Counted from the stretch's first letter, positions 1 through 7,892 are shown. The stretch is 64,000 bases of DNA from Nitrobacteraceae bacterium AZCC 1564 (GCA_036924835.1 JBAGRR010000001.1:5533001-5597000), one strand, 5' to 3'. Notes: a model not told the origin generated them from the sequence alone. Program-made: numbers and translations.

Positions 1-245
1 TCCAATAACAGCACTTGATGAGTTGCGGAAACGAAAAAAGTCTGTACGTTTTTTAGTATGAAGGCCGCCCTTTAGTTGCAGAGAAGGAGCCGGCTGGTAG
101 GGCGTAACTCAATATTTTTTATCGAGGATCTGCCGGGCCGAACTGCCTTCGGTGCGAACAATAAGATTCAAGCCAATGTTCAGAACTGCCCTGATGCTTC
201 GCTCGATTTTCTTTATAAGCGAGCCAATTTCAAATGGAGATCTAA
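1..245. other. AT-rich stretch without a supported gene
   Basis: I see no convincing coding region here. Short open frames lack a ribosome binding site and recognisable content. A GGAG-type ribosome site near 236-240 belongs to the next gene. The 3' end of a gene lying left of the window cannot be excluded. Confidence 0.5.
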
Positions 246-791
246 GTGCACTTGCTAAAAGCTGTTGGTCGATGGGCTGCTTTGCTCTTGGTAGTTGTTA
301 TCGCCGTCATAGTTTTTCGGGGCGACCTCGAGCGGGCCTCTGAAATCCGGGCTGCGGTGAGTTGGAATCAGCTGGACATACATGTCGATGAACTTCGCTG
401 TCTTTCAGTTGGCCCACGCGGGATCATATTTAATGAGCGACAATATCCCAGCGAGAAGCTGGTGAGCACAATTGGTGCGCAGCTTGCGATCCCGCGGATA
501 TATGTAAACGCAGACGTTGCTGAGTGCCCCTGGGGTTTGTCGCTGTCGGGAGAGAAGAGAGACATATTCGCTGTGCGCTATCGCGATGAAATTGCGCGTT
601 ACGCAATGTCAGCAATCATCTGCGAACGACTACCCGATGGCACGCCAAATCTCGATCGATGTCTTTCGAAGGACATCTACGTCTTCAACCGCAGCGTGGC
701 AGTTGATGAGATTTTTTTGGTCGCGCTCACCGGGCTGGCAAAAAAGCAAACGAGCAAATGGGAAGCGTTCCAAGTTGAGAGGGCGAAATGA
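246..791 (+). CDS. Membrane-anchored hypothetical protein of the effector locus
   Basis: The 181-residue protein starts at a GTG behind a GGAG ribosome site. One N-terminal hydrophobic helix (about residues 8-24) is followed by a soluble domain with four cysteines, so the bulk should face the periplasm. I do not recognise the family. Its stop overlaps the start of the next gene (ATGA), which implies translational coupling. Its place directly before an effector-like gene makes a protective (immunity) role possible, but that is inference. Base use is AT-rich like the rest of the left arm. Confidence 0.7.
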   Translation: MHLLKAVGRWAALLLVVVIAVIVFRGDLERASEIRAAVSWNQLDIHVDELRCLSVGPRGIIFNERQYPSEKLVSTIGAQLAIPRIYVNADVAECPWGLSLSGEKRDIFAVRYRDEIARYAMSAIICERLPDGTPNLDRCLSKDIYVFNRSVAVDEIFLVALTGLAKKQTSKWEAFQVERAK

Positions 792-1393
792 CGAATGTCA
801 ATGGTATTCACTATGAGTTTTCTAAGCCCGTCAGAAACGAAAAGGACGGCTACTACTATCAAAGATTTCGTCAAGTTGATGCAGGATCCTGCTACGATGA
901 AGGTCCAGAAAAGGACCTGGGTGCTACTCTTGGCGACGTACATCGTTTCTACGAGGATATTCAATCTCTTCAACAATCCACGACGGATCAGACGGGAATC
1001 CTTAAGGATCTTCTGAAGTCAGTCGAAGAAACGGAAGGCCGCATTAAAACTGCAATCGAGAAGAATGATCCAAGAGATAGTATTCAAATCCCATTAGACA
1101 ACGCTCCTGGCTCCAACGACATTATTATCGACGAGCTGGATGAGAATGGAAGGTTGCCGCTTGGCAAATACATTCCGATAACGCTACGCACCAACGACGG
1201 AATCTCAAGCGCTTATAATCCCCAAGCACTCTGGGACAATCAGCGGGCTGCCAGCACATATCAACCATCTCTTGCCGTGCCCTCTCTTGAGGACTTTCGA
1301 GCCTTTCAGACGCTTACAGAGCCGGGGCCTGCGACTTTTAACGAGCGCGGGGCGGCTGTGCAACGGTCGGACGCTATCGTAGATCTCCGCTGA
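788..1393 (+). CDS. Effector-like protein lacking the common C-terminal tail
   Basis: The N-terminal ~140 residues are acidic and partly helical and I do not recognise them. Residues ~143-187 match the linker of the M23 effector at 3826-4902 almost exactly (WDNQR, AVPSLEDFRAFQTLTEPGPATFNER). After that match the protein ends in 14 unrelated residues instead of continuing to the shared GSRGLFPIQ tail, so it looks truncated by recombination. The sequence encoding its last residues reappears at 3170-3221, upstream of the second immunity-like gene. Start overlaps the upstream stop. Toxic activity is unproven. Confidence 0.65.
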   Translation: MTNVNGIHYEFSKPVRNEKDGYYYQRFRQVDAGSCYDEGPEKDLGATLGDVHRFYEDIQSLQQSTTDQTGILKDLLKSVEETEGRIKTAIEKNDPRDSIQIPLDNAPGSNDIIIDELDENGRLPLGKYIPITLRTNDGISSAYNPQALWDNQRAASTYQPSLAVPSLEDFRAFQTLTEPGPATFNERGAAVQRSDAIVDLR

Positions 1394-1416
1394 TGATCTT
1401 TTGTTAGGATGGTGTC

Positions 1417-1965
1417 ATGACGCGCGCTGTTTTTCGTTGGTTTGTTGCTGTTGCTATCGCGACAGGCTCCCTGGTCGCTCCATCTCGATGGAGTGTTGCC
1501 CTTGCGCAAGATGCGCGAAGCTCTCCGGCTGTCGCACAGGCGGGAGCGACCTGTCCCTCTCGTGAATTCAGTGCGTTCTTTAAGGCCTTTTCCACGCGCT
1601 CAGACGTGCAGAGAAGTTTTACGCGCTTCCCGCTTGAATACGGCAAGTTCAATGTTGACGCGATCGATACAGATGAGGAATTCAAGACAAGGCTCATTGA
1701 GAGATTTGAAGGCGTGCCTCTGCTGAACGAGGGCGTGATCTTTCCAAGCAAGGAGGAAAGAAAGAAAAACAGGCTTCATGTAAAAACTATAACGCGTGGA
1801 AACTCCAAACACGGTCCAGATGCTGATCCTGAGAGTGTCATCAATGATTCTGAAAGCGCGACAGTAACGCTATTCGTCCCTGATACAGGTTTTCGCATCC
1901 ACTATCGCTTCCGGAGGGATTCCCGTTGTTGGTTTCTGTACGGCATTTCTGATCGATCAATTTAG
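1417..1965 (+). CDS. Secreted immunity-like protein, copy 1
   Basis: The 182-residue protein has a signal peptide (residues ~1-31, cleavage after SVALAQ) and a compact domain with one cysteine in the CPSREF segment and one in the C-terminal RDSRCWFLYGISD segment, so a periplasmic disulfide is possible. The pattern of a small secreted domain with FFKAFSTR and FTRFPLEY segments recalls periplasmic immunity proteins such as the DUF4348/Tai types, but this is a resemblance only. A near-identical copy lies at 3240-3788, directly before the M23 peptidase effector, whose likely target, peptidoglycan, is also periplasmic. Confidence 0.75.
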   Translation: MTRAVFRWFVAVAIATGSLVAPSRWSVALAQDARSSPAVAQAGATCPSREFSAFFKAFSTRSDVQRSFTRFPLEYGKFNVDAIDTDEEFKTRLIERFEGVPLLNEGVIFPSKEERKKNRLHVKTITRGNSKHGPDADPESVINDSESATVTLFVPDTGFRIHYRFRRDSRCWFLYGISDRSI

Positions 1966-2049
1966 AAAATAGAGAACAACGCATCAGCACAGGGCGCTCG
2001 GTACGAGCGCTGGCTTCGGTCGAGCCGATTGATGGGGAGAGGAGGGGCA

Positions 2050-2448
2050 ATGAACCTGACAGGTGGGCGTACGGTTCTTATCCTGAATGTTTGCGCGTTG
2101 ATCTTGGCGCTCATCGTGAGTGTGGAGGCGACCTTCATCGATTATCGTATTTTCGGATGGCTCCGGCCATCCGATTGGCTGTTTGCCTTTGTCCCAGTGA
2201 CCGCCATGTTTTTGGTCAGGAACAAGATGTTTTCCATTGCTTTCCTCTCCCTCTACGTCGGTTTAGCCATTCAGATGTGTTTTCAAGCATGGAGCTTATA
2301 CTCCGGCACCTATAGGGACGGCGGCGCAAAGGATCCTTTGGGATACATGGGAATTTTCCTCCTGCTCTCACTCGTTTGTTTAGTGGCTTATGGAGCTTTT
2401 TACTTGGTGGACTCCATCGTCCGTGTCTGTGAATCGATTTATAGATGA
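2050..2448 (+). CDS. Four-helix membrane protein, copy 1
   Basis: I chose the ATG at 2050 because a perfect AGGAGG sits just upstream. The 132-residue protein starts MNLTGGRT and has about four hydrophobic segments separated by short loops; no known family is recognised. A diverged duplicate follows at 2574-2972 with the same start, the same WxxxxVPxTxMF-type core and the same VDxIVRVCESIY end. Location among effector genes suggests an inner-membrane immunity protein or holin-like factor; both are inference. Confidence 0.7.
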   Translation: MNLTGGRTVLILNVCALILALIVSVEATFIDYRIFGWLRPSDWLFAFVPVTAMFLVRNKMFSIAFLSLYVGLAIQMCFQAWSLYSGTYRDGGAKDPLGYMGIFLLLSLVCLVAYGAFYLVDSIVRVCESIYR

Positions 2449-2463
2449 TTGAAGGAGTAATCC

Positions 2464-2577
2464 GTGGCAAGCGAACATTCGATAACTATTCAAGTCGCCC
2501 CTTTTTGGAGCGAGGGATGTTTCCGCAAGTTCTTATTTCAATTGAGCCTACTGACTAGCTGCGATGGGGCGCAATGA
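2464..2577 (+). pseudogene. Truncated effector N-terminus, copy 1
   Basis: A GTG start with AGGAG spacing opens a 37-residue frame beginning MASEHSITIQVAP. The same start recurs at 2976 after the second membrane-protein copy (MASEYSITIQIAP). The frame here runs into unrelated residues after about 13 codons and ends at a TGA overlapping the next ATG. I read it as the 5' stump of a gene cut during duplication; a genuine 37-residue peptide is possible but less likely. Confidence 0.45.
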
Positions 2578-2972
2578 ACCTGACAGGTGGGCGTACAACT
2601 CTAATTCTTAATATTTGCGCATTGGTCGTAGCGGCCGTGGTGATTTTAGAAGGCGCCTCCGTGATTTATCGCATCTACGGATCGTTTGCCTTGTCGGACT
2701 GGTTCATTGCCTTGGTCCCGTTGACCACCATGTTCGTTGTCCGGAACAAGCTGTTCTCCGCTGTTTTCCCCTTCTTCTATGTCGCCCTGGCCATTCAGAT
2801 GGGCTTTCAGGCGTCGAGTGTCTACTCGGGTGCTTATAAGTTTGCCGGTGAGAAATATCCTTTCGGGTTCTTGACGCTTTTTTCGATGGTCTCACTCGTG
2901 TGTTTGGCGATTTACTTGGTGGACTTCATTGTCCGTGTCTGTGAATCTATTTATGGACGATTGAAGGGGTAA
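2574..2972 (+). CDS. Four-helix membrane protein, copy 2
   Basis: Paralogue of the gene at 2050-2448, 132 residues, same MNLTGGRT start, four hydrophobic segments and ending VCESIYGRLKG. The two copies are clearly homologous along their whole length but differ at many positions, so the duplication is not recent or the copies diversify. Its ATG overlaps the stop of the short frame before it. A matching ribosome site and GTG frame follow at once, as after copy 1. Confidence 0.7.
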   Translation: MNLTGGRTTLILNICALVVAAVVILEGASVIYRIYGSFALSDWFIALVPLTTMFVVRNKLFSAVFPFFYVALAIQMGFQASSVYSGAYKFAGEKYPFGFLTLFSMVSLVCLAIYLVDFIVRVCESIYGRLKG

Positions 2973-2975
2973 TCC

Positions 2976-3141
2976 GTGGCAAGCGAATATTCGATAACCA
3001 TTCAGATCGCCCCCGCTTCCGCAAGCCCTCTTTCGCCGGGTCATGTTGCGATCATCGTCAACAGTCCGACAAGATGACCGAGATGCTCAAGCTGCGTGCG
3101 ATCGTTGATGTCATGGGAAGCCGCGGTTTTTTTCTGATCTA
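2976..3141 (+). pseudogene. Effector remnant: start stump plus tail motif
   Basis: The frame starting at GTG 2976 reads MASEYSITIQIAP then a GHVAIIVN segment and stops at 3077. In another frame, 3072-3141 encodes a degenerate copy of the common effector tail (EMLKLRAIVDVMGSRGFF then stop), where intact copies end GSRGLFPIQ. A whole effector has therefore shrunk by internal deletion to its two ends. The GHVAIIVN stretch is compatible with an NlpC/P60 or similar hydrolase start, but too little is left to say. Confidence 0.6.
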
Positions 3142-3239
3142 GTGACGCCTATTGATGATCAGGGATCAACTGCCGTGGCCGTGCAATGGTCGGACGTTAT
3201 CGTAAATCTTCGCTGATGATTTTTATGAGGGCTAGTGTC

Positions 3240-3788
3240 ATGACGCTCGCTGTTTTTCGTTGGTTTGTTGCTGTTGCCATCGCGACAGGCTGTTTGGTCG
3301 CTCCATCTCGATGGAGCGTTACCCTTGCGCAAGATGCACGAAGCTCTCCGGCTGTCGTGCAGGCGGGAGCGACCTGTCCCTCTCGTGAATTCAGTACGTT
3401 CTTTAAGGCCTTTTCCACGCGCTCAGAAGTGCAGAGAAGTTTTACGCGCTTCCCGCTTGAATACGGCGTGCTCAATGCTGACGCGATCGATACAGATGAG
3501 GAATTCAAGACGAGAGTCATTGATCGATTTGAAGACGTGCCTCAGCTGAACAAGGGCGTGATCTTTCCAAACGCGAAGGAAAAAAAGAAACACGGGCTCC
3601 GTGAGAAAGTTATGACGCGCGGAAACTCTAAACCCAATCCAAATGCGGATCCGGAGAGTGTCATCAATGATTCCGAAAGCGCGACAGTAACACTATTCAT
3701 TCCTGACACAGGTTTCCGCATCCACTATCGCTTCCGGAGGGATTCCCGTTGTTGGTTTCTGTACGGCATTTCTGATCGTTCAATTTAG
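3240..3788 (+). CDS. Secreted immunity-like protein, copy 2
   Basis: This 182-residue protein is a close duplicate of 1417-1965: same signal peptide, same two cysteines and same C-terminal RDSRCWFLYGISDRSI. Differences cluster at residues ~105-145, the middle of the mature domain, as expected if that surface contacts a variable partner. The start at 3240 is chosen by alignment with copy 1. It lies 37 bp before the M23 effector, and the pair makes a plausible immunity-toxin unit; this needs testing and is inference. Confidence 0.75.
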   Translation: MTLAVFRWFVAVAIATGCLVAPSRWSVTLAQDARSSPAVVQAGATCPSREFSTFFKAFSTRSEVQRSFTRFPLEYGVLNADAIDTDEEFKTRVIDRFEDVPQLNKGVIFPNAKEKKKHGLREKVMTRGNSKPNPNADPESVINDSESATVTLFIPDTGFRIHYRFRRDSRCWFLYGISDRSI

Positions 3789-3825
3789 CAATTAAGAACA
3801 ACGCATTTCGACGGGGGCGTTCCAG

Positions 3826-4902
3826 ATGTCATGGAAAGACAAGAGGAATAGCGTCCTTCCGCCTATCGGGCGGTTGGATGCTCATGAGACCAGCGGATTT
3901 GGGGTGCCGAGAGATGTAGGATCGTCCCCGCATGGCGGCATCGATTTTAACTACAATGTTCCCGGGCAGGCCGGGCTCAATCTTAAGCATCCAAATGTAT
4001 ATTCACCTGTAGACGGCATCGTTGTTAAGGAGCCGGGCGGGAAGTATGGGAAGGTGTCCATAAGAGATGCGAAAGGTTTTTTACATGAAATCCTTCATTT
4101 GCAATCTCAATCCGTATCGAAGGGGCAGCCTGTAACGGCTGGACAGCTCATTGGCTCCATGGGGGGAGTGGGAGCAGAGGACGTTCAACACGTTCACTAT
4201 CAAATGTTTGATCCGTCCGGGCGTCGTATCAATCCGGCTGCGTTCTGGGACAATCAGCGGCCCGTTAGTACATATAAACCATCTCCTGCCGTGCCCTCGC
4301 TTGAGGACTTTCGAGCCTTTCAGACGCTTACAGAGCCGGGGCCTGCGACTTTTAACGAGCGCTGGTCGTTCTCTCATCCTCGGGGAGCTACGCCTGCCAT
4401 CGGCGACAATAACGGCATCGGCGATTGGTGGCGTAACATCGGAGATGGCCCTAAGAAAACGAGTCTGACGGCCAACGAGCCGACTTGGCCCCTGAACGCC
4501 TCAGCTCGGACAGCCAATGGTGTTCAGCATGTAACGAGTGGAGCGCAACTATTCCAAGGGCCCAATGACAGAGTCGTGGATGTGACGGGTCGACAGGCGG
4601 AAGCCAATGCAAGCCCGTTTGAGTCTGCTCACGAGGCTGTGCCGTTCGCATCGTATCCAAGCATGCCCTACAGCGCGGCATCTCCATCGTGGCAGACGTT
4701 TAACGACCAGGCGCGAGAACTGCGATTGGTGCCGTCGCAACAGCAGAGCGATTTCGATTCCCCTGCCGTCTTGCGATCGCTTGTTGATCAAGGCGTGGCC
4801 GCGAGCGCGGCTCCGGCCCCGTCTGAGGATATGAATGAGCTGCTCAAGCTGCGCTCGATCATTCAAGCCGTGGGAAGCCGCGGCCTCTTTCCCATTCAAT
4901 AA
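3826..4902 (+). CDS. M23-family peptidase effector with shared tail
   Basis: 358 residues. Residues ~20-132 form a peptidase M23 (lysostaphin/LytM-type) domain: H36-x3-D40 and H122-V-H124 are the zinc ligands, with H91 in the expected position. These enzymes cut peptide cross-links in peptidoglycan. No signal peptide is seen, so delivery by a virion, phage tail or dedicated secretion system is more likely than Sec export. Residues ~137-180 are the linker shared with 788-1393. Residues ~260-358 are the common C-terminal region (SPFESAHEAVPF, RLVPSQQQSDFDSPAVLRSLVDQG, GSRGLFPIQ) shared with the next two effectors. Confidence 0.85.
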   Translation: MSWKDKRNSVLPPIGRLDAHETSGFGVPRDVGSSPHGGIDFNYNVPGQAGLNLKHPNVYSPVDGIVVKEPGGKYGKVSIRDAKGFLHEILHLQSQSVSKGQPVTAGQLIGSMGGVGAEDVQHVHYQMFDPSGRRINPAAFWDNQRPVSTYKPSPAVPSLEDFRAFQTLTEPGPATFNERWSFSHPRGATPAIGDNNGIGDWWRNIGDGPKKTSLTANEPTWPLNASARTANGVQHVTSGAQLFQGPNDRVVDVTGRQAEANASPFESAHEAVPFASYPSMPYSAASPSWQTFNDQARELRLVPSQQQSDFDSPAVLRSLVDQGVAASAAPAPSEDMNELLKLRSIIQAVGSRGLFPIQ

Positions 4903-4930
4903 CTCGAATTGACGATCTGAAGCTCAAGCA

Positions 4931-4962
4931 CGGCGCCTCTGCGGAGGCGCCGTTTTCTTTTG
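4931..4962 (+). terminator. Terminator after M23 effector
   Basis: A perfect GC-rich hairpin (CGGCGCCTC / GAGGCGCCG) is followed by a T-rich run. Diverged copies follow the other two effectors (about 6069-6099 and 7895-7926), always just before a tail-fibre start codon. Confidence 0.75.
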
Positions 4963-4972
4963 GAGAGAATGA

Positions 4973-5041
4973 ATGTCAGGATTCTATACGTGGCCCCGCA
5001 CGGCGTCGGCCAATGCCAGTGCCGATAACGCAGTTAACTGA
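4973..5041 (+). pseudogene. Tail-fibre gene 5' remnant 1
   Basis: The first 22 codons (MSGFYTWPRTASANASADNAVN, stop) match the start of the intact tail-collar gene at 7939 and then end abruptly at a TGA. Together with the preceding terminator this is a duplicated junction rather than an independent gene. Confidence 0.8.
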
Positions 5042-5085
5042 GAGGGAAACCGGTCGCGTATCGTGAGCACTGTGTGAGCGACGAG

Positions 5086-5259
5086 TCAGATCCAACGCCC
5101 TGTAAAAATTGCAGTAAAGAGCTTCTGGAGGAATAAGAACGCCATCAATATGGGCCCATAAAATATTCCTTTGGGGCCGATTAAAAAAAAGCAAATCAGC
5201 GAAATTATAGCCATCGACAAGATGCTCTGAAACCAAGTGGTCTTTAGTAGCGCTTTCAT
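5086..5259 (-). CDS. 57-residue membrane protein, divergent from effector 2
   Basis: Reverse-strand frame starting MKALLKTTWF with two hydrophobic segments (about residues 12-27 and 32-52) and a short basic end. An AGGGA lies upstream of the ATG. It is transcribed away from the glycine-zipper effector starting at 5322, in the unique AT-rich spacer inside the array. A membrane immunity peptide for a membrane-active toxin is the natural guess, but no homologue is recognised and the frame is short. Confidence 0.45.
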   Translation of the reverse strand: MKALLKTTWFQSILSMAIISLICFFLIGPKGIFYGPILMAFLFLQKLFTAIFTGRWI

Positions 5260-5321
5260 TCGCTGTTGATCCCTAAAGATTTGGCTAAACGAAAATAGGC
5301 CGGTCGGCCGGAGGATACAAT

Positions 5322-6039
5322 ATGGGACAATTCAAAGAACACCCTTATGCCAATACGAACTGGAGATTTGGTGGTCCGCTCGTCAGTGAACTAGAGCCTT
5401 ATCTTCCGCCCGCAAGGAACGACTACGTTCATGATGGACTCGTCTCCGACGGCGGTCTGCTTGGGTCGGCTGTTGGCGGCGCTGCTGGTGCGAGGCTGGG
5501 CGCTCAAGCGGGGGCCATTGCAGGGAGTTACGGCGGGCCTGTGGGAGCCGCGGCTGGTTTGTTCTTAGGAGGAGCGCTCGGCTATCTTGGTGGAGCACAC
5601 GCGGGGCATCTTGGAGTGAGGGGAGCCGAAGTCATAGGCGGTATCCTCAAAAATCCATCAAGTTACGATGTCGACCAGCAAGGAAATCCGATAGGACCAT
5701 CTGCTTTTCCAGGCCAGCCTGCTACGGACTCGAAAGAGCCGGCCGGAAGCCCGTTCGAGTCTGCTCGCAAGGCTGTGCCGTTCGTGCCTTATCCGAGCAA
5801 TGCCATACAGCACGGCGCGTTTGTCGGGGCGGACGTTTGAGGACCGGGTACCGGTGCTTCGATTGGTGCCGTCGCAACAGCAGAGCGATTTCGATTCCCC
5901 CGCCGTTTTGCGATCGCTTGTTGACCAAGGTGCGGCCGCGAGTGCGGCTCCGGTGTCGCCTGAAGAGACGAGCGAACTGCTCAAGCTGCGCTCAATCATT
6001 CAGGCCGCGGGAAGCCGCGGGCTTTTTCCAATCCAATAA
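5322..6039 (+). pseudogene. Glycine-zipper effector, frameshifted before its tail
   Basis: The upstream frame (5322-5840) starts MGQFKEHPYA and has a long glycine/alanine-rich glycine-zipper stretch at residues ~44-107, typical of segments that insert in or pass membranes. It enters the common C-terminal region (SPFESARKAVPF) and then loses frame: the copy here has AGCAATG near 5801 where both other copies have AGCATG. The remaining tail continues in the next frame to 6039 and ends GSRGLFPIQ. Removing one A would give a ~238-residue protein. It may be a recent pseudogene, a phase-variable state or a sequencing error. Confidence 0.75.
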
Positions 6040-6109
6040 CGTCAATTGATGATCTGAGACTCAAGCACGACGTCTCTGCGGAGGCGCCGTTTCTTTTTCG
6101 AGAGAATGA

Positions 6110-6256
6110 ATGTCAGGATTCTATACGTGGTCCCGCACGGCGTCGGCGAATGCCAGTGCGGACAATGCAGTCAACTGGGCGGAGGGCATGGCGCCATCGG
6201 CGGTCAACGATAGCAGCCGCGCAGAACTATACGCCTCAACAGATCCTGCAACTTGA
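6110..6256 (+). pseudogene. Tail-fibre gene 5' remnant 2
   Basis: 48 codons match the N-terminus of the tail-collar protein at 7939 through EGMAPSAVNDS, then diverge and stop at 6256. It is longer than remnant 1 and again follows an effector and a degenerate terminator. Confidence 0.8.
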
Positions 6257-6451
6257 ACAGATGAAACAGCAACGCCTGGCGTAGACACTGGCGTTGTTCG
6301 CGCAGATGGGCGTGCCGATCGCGGGTCTCGGCCAGCAAACGAGCGGCACGAGCGAGACGACGAACCAGATGTCCAGCGCGGAGCAGTTCGCGAAAATCGT
6401 GGGCGGGATCGCTTCGTTAGGTGGCATGTTTGGAGGAGGAAAGAAGTCATG
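6213..6451 (+). pseudogene. 3' remnant of a phage structural gene
   Basis: Frame beginning inside the fibre remnant reads QNYTPQQILQLEQMKQQRLA, meets a TAG at 6282-6284, then continues LALFAQMGVPIAGLGQQ ... AEQFAKIVGGIASLGGMFGGGKK up to the next start codon. Gln-rich helix plus a Gly-rich end is typical of C-termini of phage virion or ejection proteins. It appears to have been carried in with the nuclease effector and marks the left recombination junction of that cassette. Confidence 0.5.
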
Positions 6452-7867
6452 GGGTTGCTTGACTATTTCGGCGAAGATACGCCGCTCTTTGGACGGGTGT
6501 TCGGTGGCGCGAATTCTTCGCCTCCTGTTCCTCCGGCACACGTTCCTGGCGGGAATGCCAACGCGCCGAGCGTGAACGGGCAGCAGCCGAAACAGGCTCC
6601 GTTCAAAGGCGCGCTCATTCCAATGCGCGTGGATGAAAACGGCAGCGTTTCGTTTGACTCTGATGCCGGCCTTCTCGGTTCGTTGAGGAGAGCTTTCACC
6701 CTGCCGGGTGATGTTAAGGCGGGCCGCTTCAATATCGAACCGGGAACGCCGGGCCAGATTTCGGACTATGATCTGGCGCGGCAACAAGCCAACAACGACG
6801 AAATCTTTCGCAGGGGTATGGACTTTGCCTCGTTCGTTACCCTCAAGCCAGCGCCAACGGTTGTCCCGTTGCCTTATGGCGTTCCGAATCTTCCGAAGGG
6901 CGCGAGAATTACTGACGTTGGGCCGCACGGTCCCATTGTTGAAGGGTTGCAGGGACGTTTTGGCGAAGCTGTTAAATGGTTACGTGATGCCAAAACCGGG
7001 GATGTCAAAGGCGTGTTGTCGCATCCTGAGTTGCCTGGACGCCGAGTCGATCTTGTCCATGGCACCAGAAAATACGGCCTCGATCATATCGACGATAAGC
7101 ATCCCGGCGCGCTCGATCGGTTGCCAGAGCATTGGGAAGACTTAAAAATTCAAAGCGACAGCGCTAATCGCACCCAGCTAAGAAATGGCGAGGCCAAGGC
7201 TGTTGTCAGGAAAGACCTTGACGGCGAACCAAAAGATTGGCTGCTCAGTTTTTACAGATTTGAAGATCCGCCCAGAGGCAAGAGTATGGGTGGTGCCCCT
7301 GTTTCTGGCCCAGCCTCTCTGGACCGGCGGACCCTTCCAAATGTAGGCCCTTACGAGCCAATCATCAAGAAGGTGCCATTGGCGCCGTATCAGCTTATGC
7401 CCTATAGCGCGGCTCACTTCATCGGGGATGCGGTGCAACGTTTCTCTGCATCGCCATCTGGGCCACAGCAGCAAAGCGAGGAGAGTGCCTTTAGGTTTGA
7501 TGATCTGCCCAACGGCAAGAGGACAGGTGGTGCCGCTGTTTCTGGTCCGGCCTCTCCGAACCGGCAGACCGAGGCGAATGTAAGCTCGTTTGAATCTGCA
7601 CACAAGGCTGTGCCGTTCGCATCGTATCAGAGCATGCCATACAGCGCGGCGCGTTTATCGGGGCAGACGTTTGACGACCAAGCGCGAGTACTGCGATTGG
7701 TGCCGCCGCAGGGTGATCTTGCCTCGACTCCTTCACCGCGACCGCAAGCCGACCAAAGCGTAGCTGCGAGTGCGGCTCCATCCGCGTCCGGGGACATAAG
7801 CGAGCTGCTCAAACTGCGTGCGATCGTTGATGCCATGGGAAGCCGCGGGCTTTTCCCGATCCAGTAA
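6449..7867 (+). CDS. Nuclease-like phage effector with shared tail
   Basis: 472 residues, start behind GGAGGAAAGAAG. Residues 1-130 resemble phage virion-associated N-termini (RAFTLPGDVKAGRF). Residues ~170-272 fit the phage Barnase-EndoU-ColicinE5/D-RelE-like nuclease families (PBECR): KYGLDHIDDKH, a central R/N segment and the closing WLLSFY strand. This would be an RNase-type toxin. A linker occurs twice (GGAPVSGPAS ~281-290 and GGAAVSGPAS ~361), so the region before the tail has an internal duplication of ~80 residues. The C-terminus is the common tail ending GSRGLFPIQ. Family assignment is by motif only. Confidence 0.75.
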   Translation: MGLLDYFGEDTPLFGRVFGGANSSPPVPPAHVPGGNANAPSVNGQQPKQAPFKGALIPMRVDENGSVSFDSDAGLLGSLRRAFTLPGDVKAGRFNIEPGTPGQISDYDLARQQANNDEIFRRGMDFASFVTLKPAPTVVPLPYGVPNLPKGARITDVGPHGPIVEGLQGRFGEAVKWLRDAKTGDVKGVLSHPELPGRRVDLVHGTRKYGLDHIDDKHPGALDRLPEHWEDLKIQSDSANRTQLRNGEAKAVVRKDLDGEPKDWLLSFYRFEDPPRGKSMGGAPVSGPASLDRRTLPNVGPYEPIIKKVPLAPYQLMPYSAAHFIGDAVQRFSASPSGPQQQSEESAFRFDDLPNGKRTGGAAVSGPASPNRQTEANVSSFESAHKAVPFASYQSMPYSAARLSGQTFDDQARVLRLVPPQGDLASTPSPRPQADQSVAASAAPSASGDISELLKLRAIVDAMGSRGLFPIQ

Positions 7868-7892
7868 CGCCAATTGATGATCTGAAGCTCAA

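Noticed and set aside
4976-5236. Reverse frame of 86 residues over the fibre stump
   Set aside because: It is a shadow of the repeat and of the 57-residue gene in another frame; no ribosome site or hydrophobic pattern of its own.
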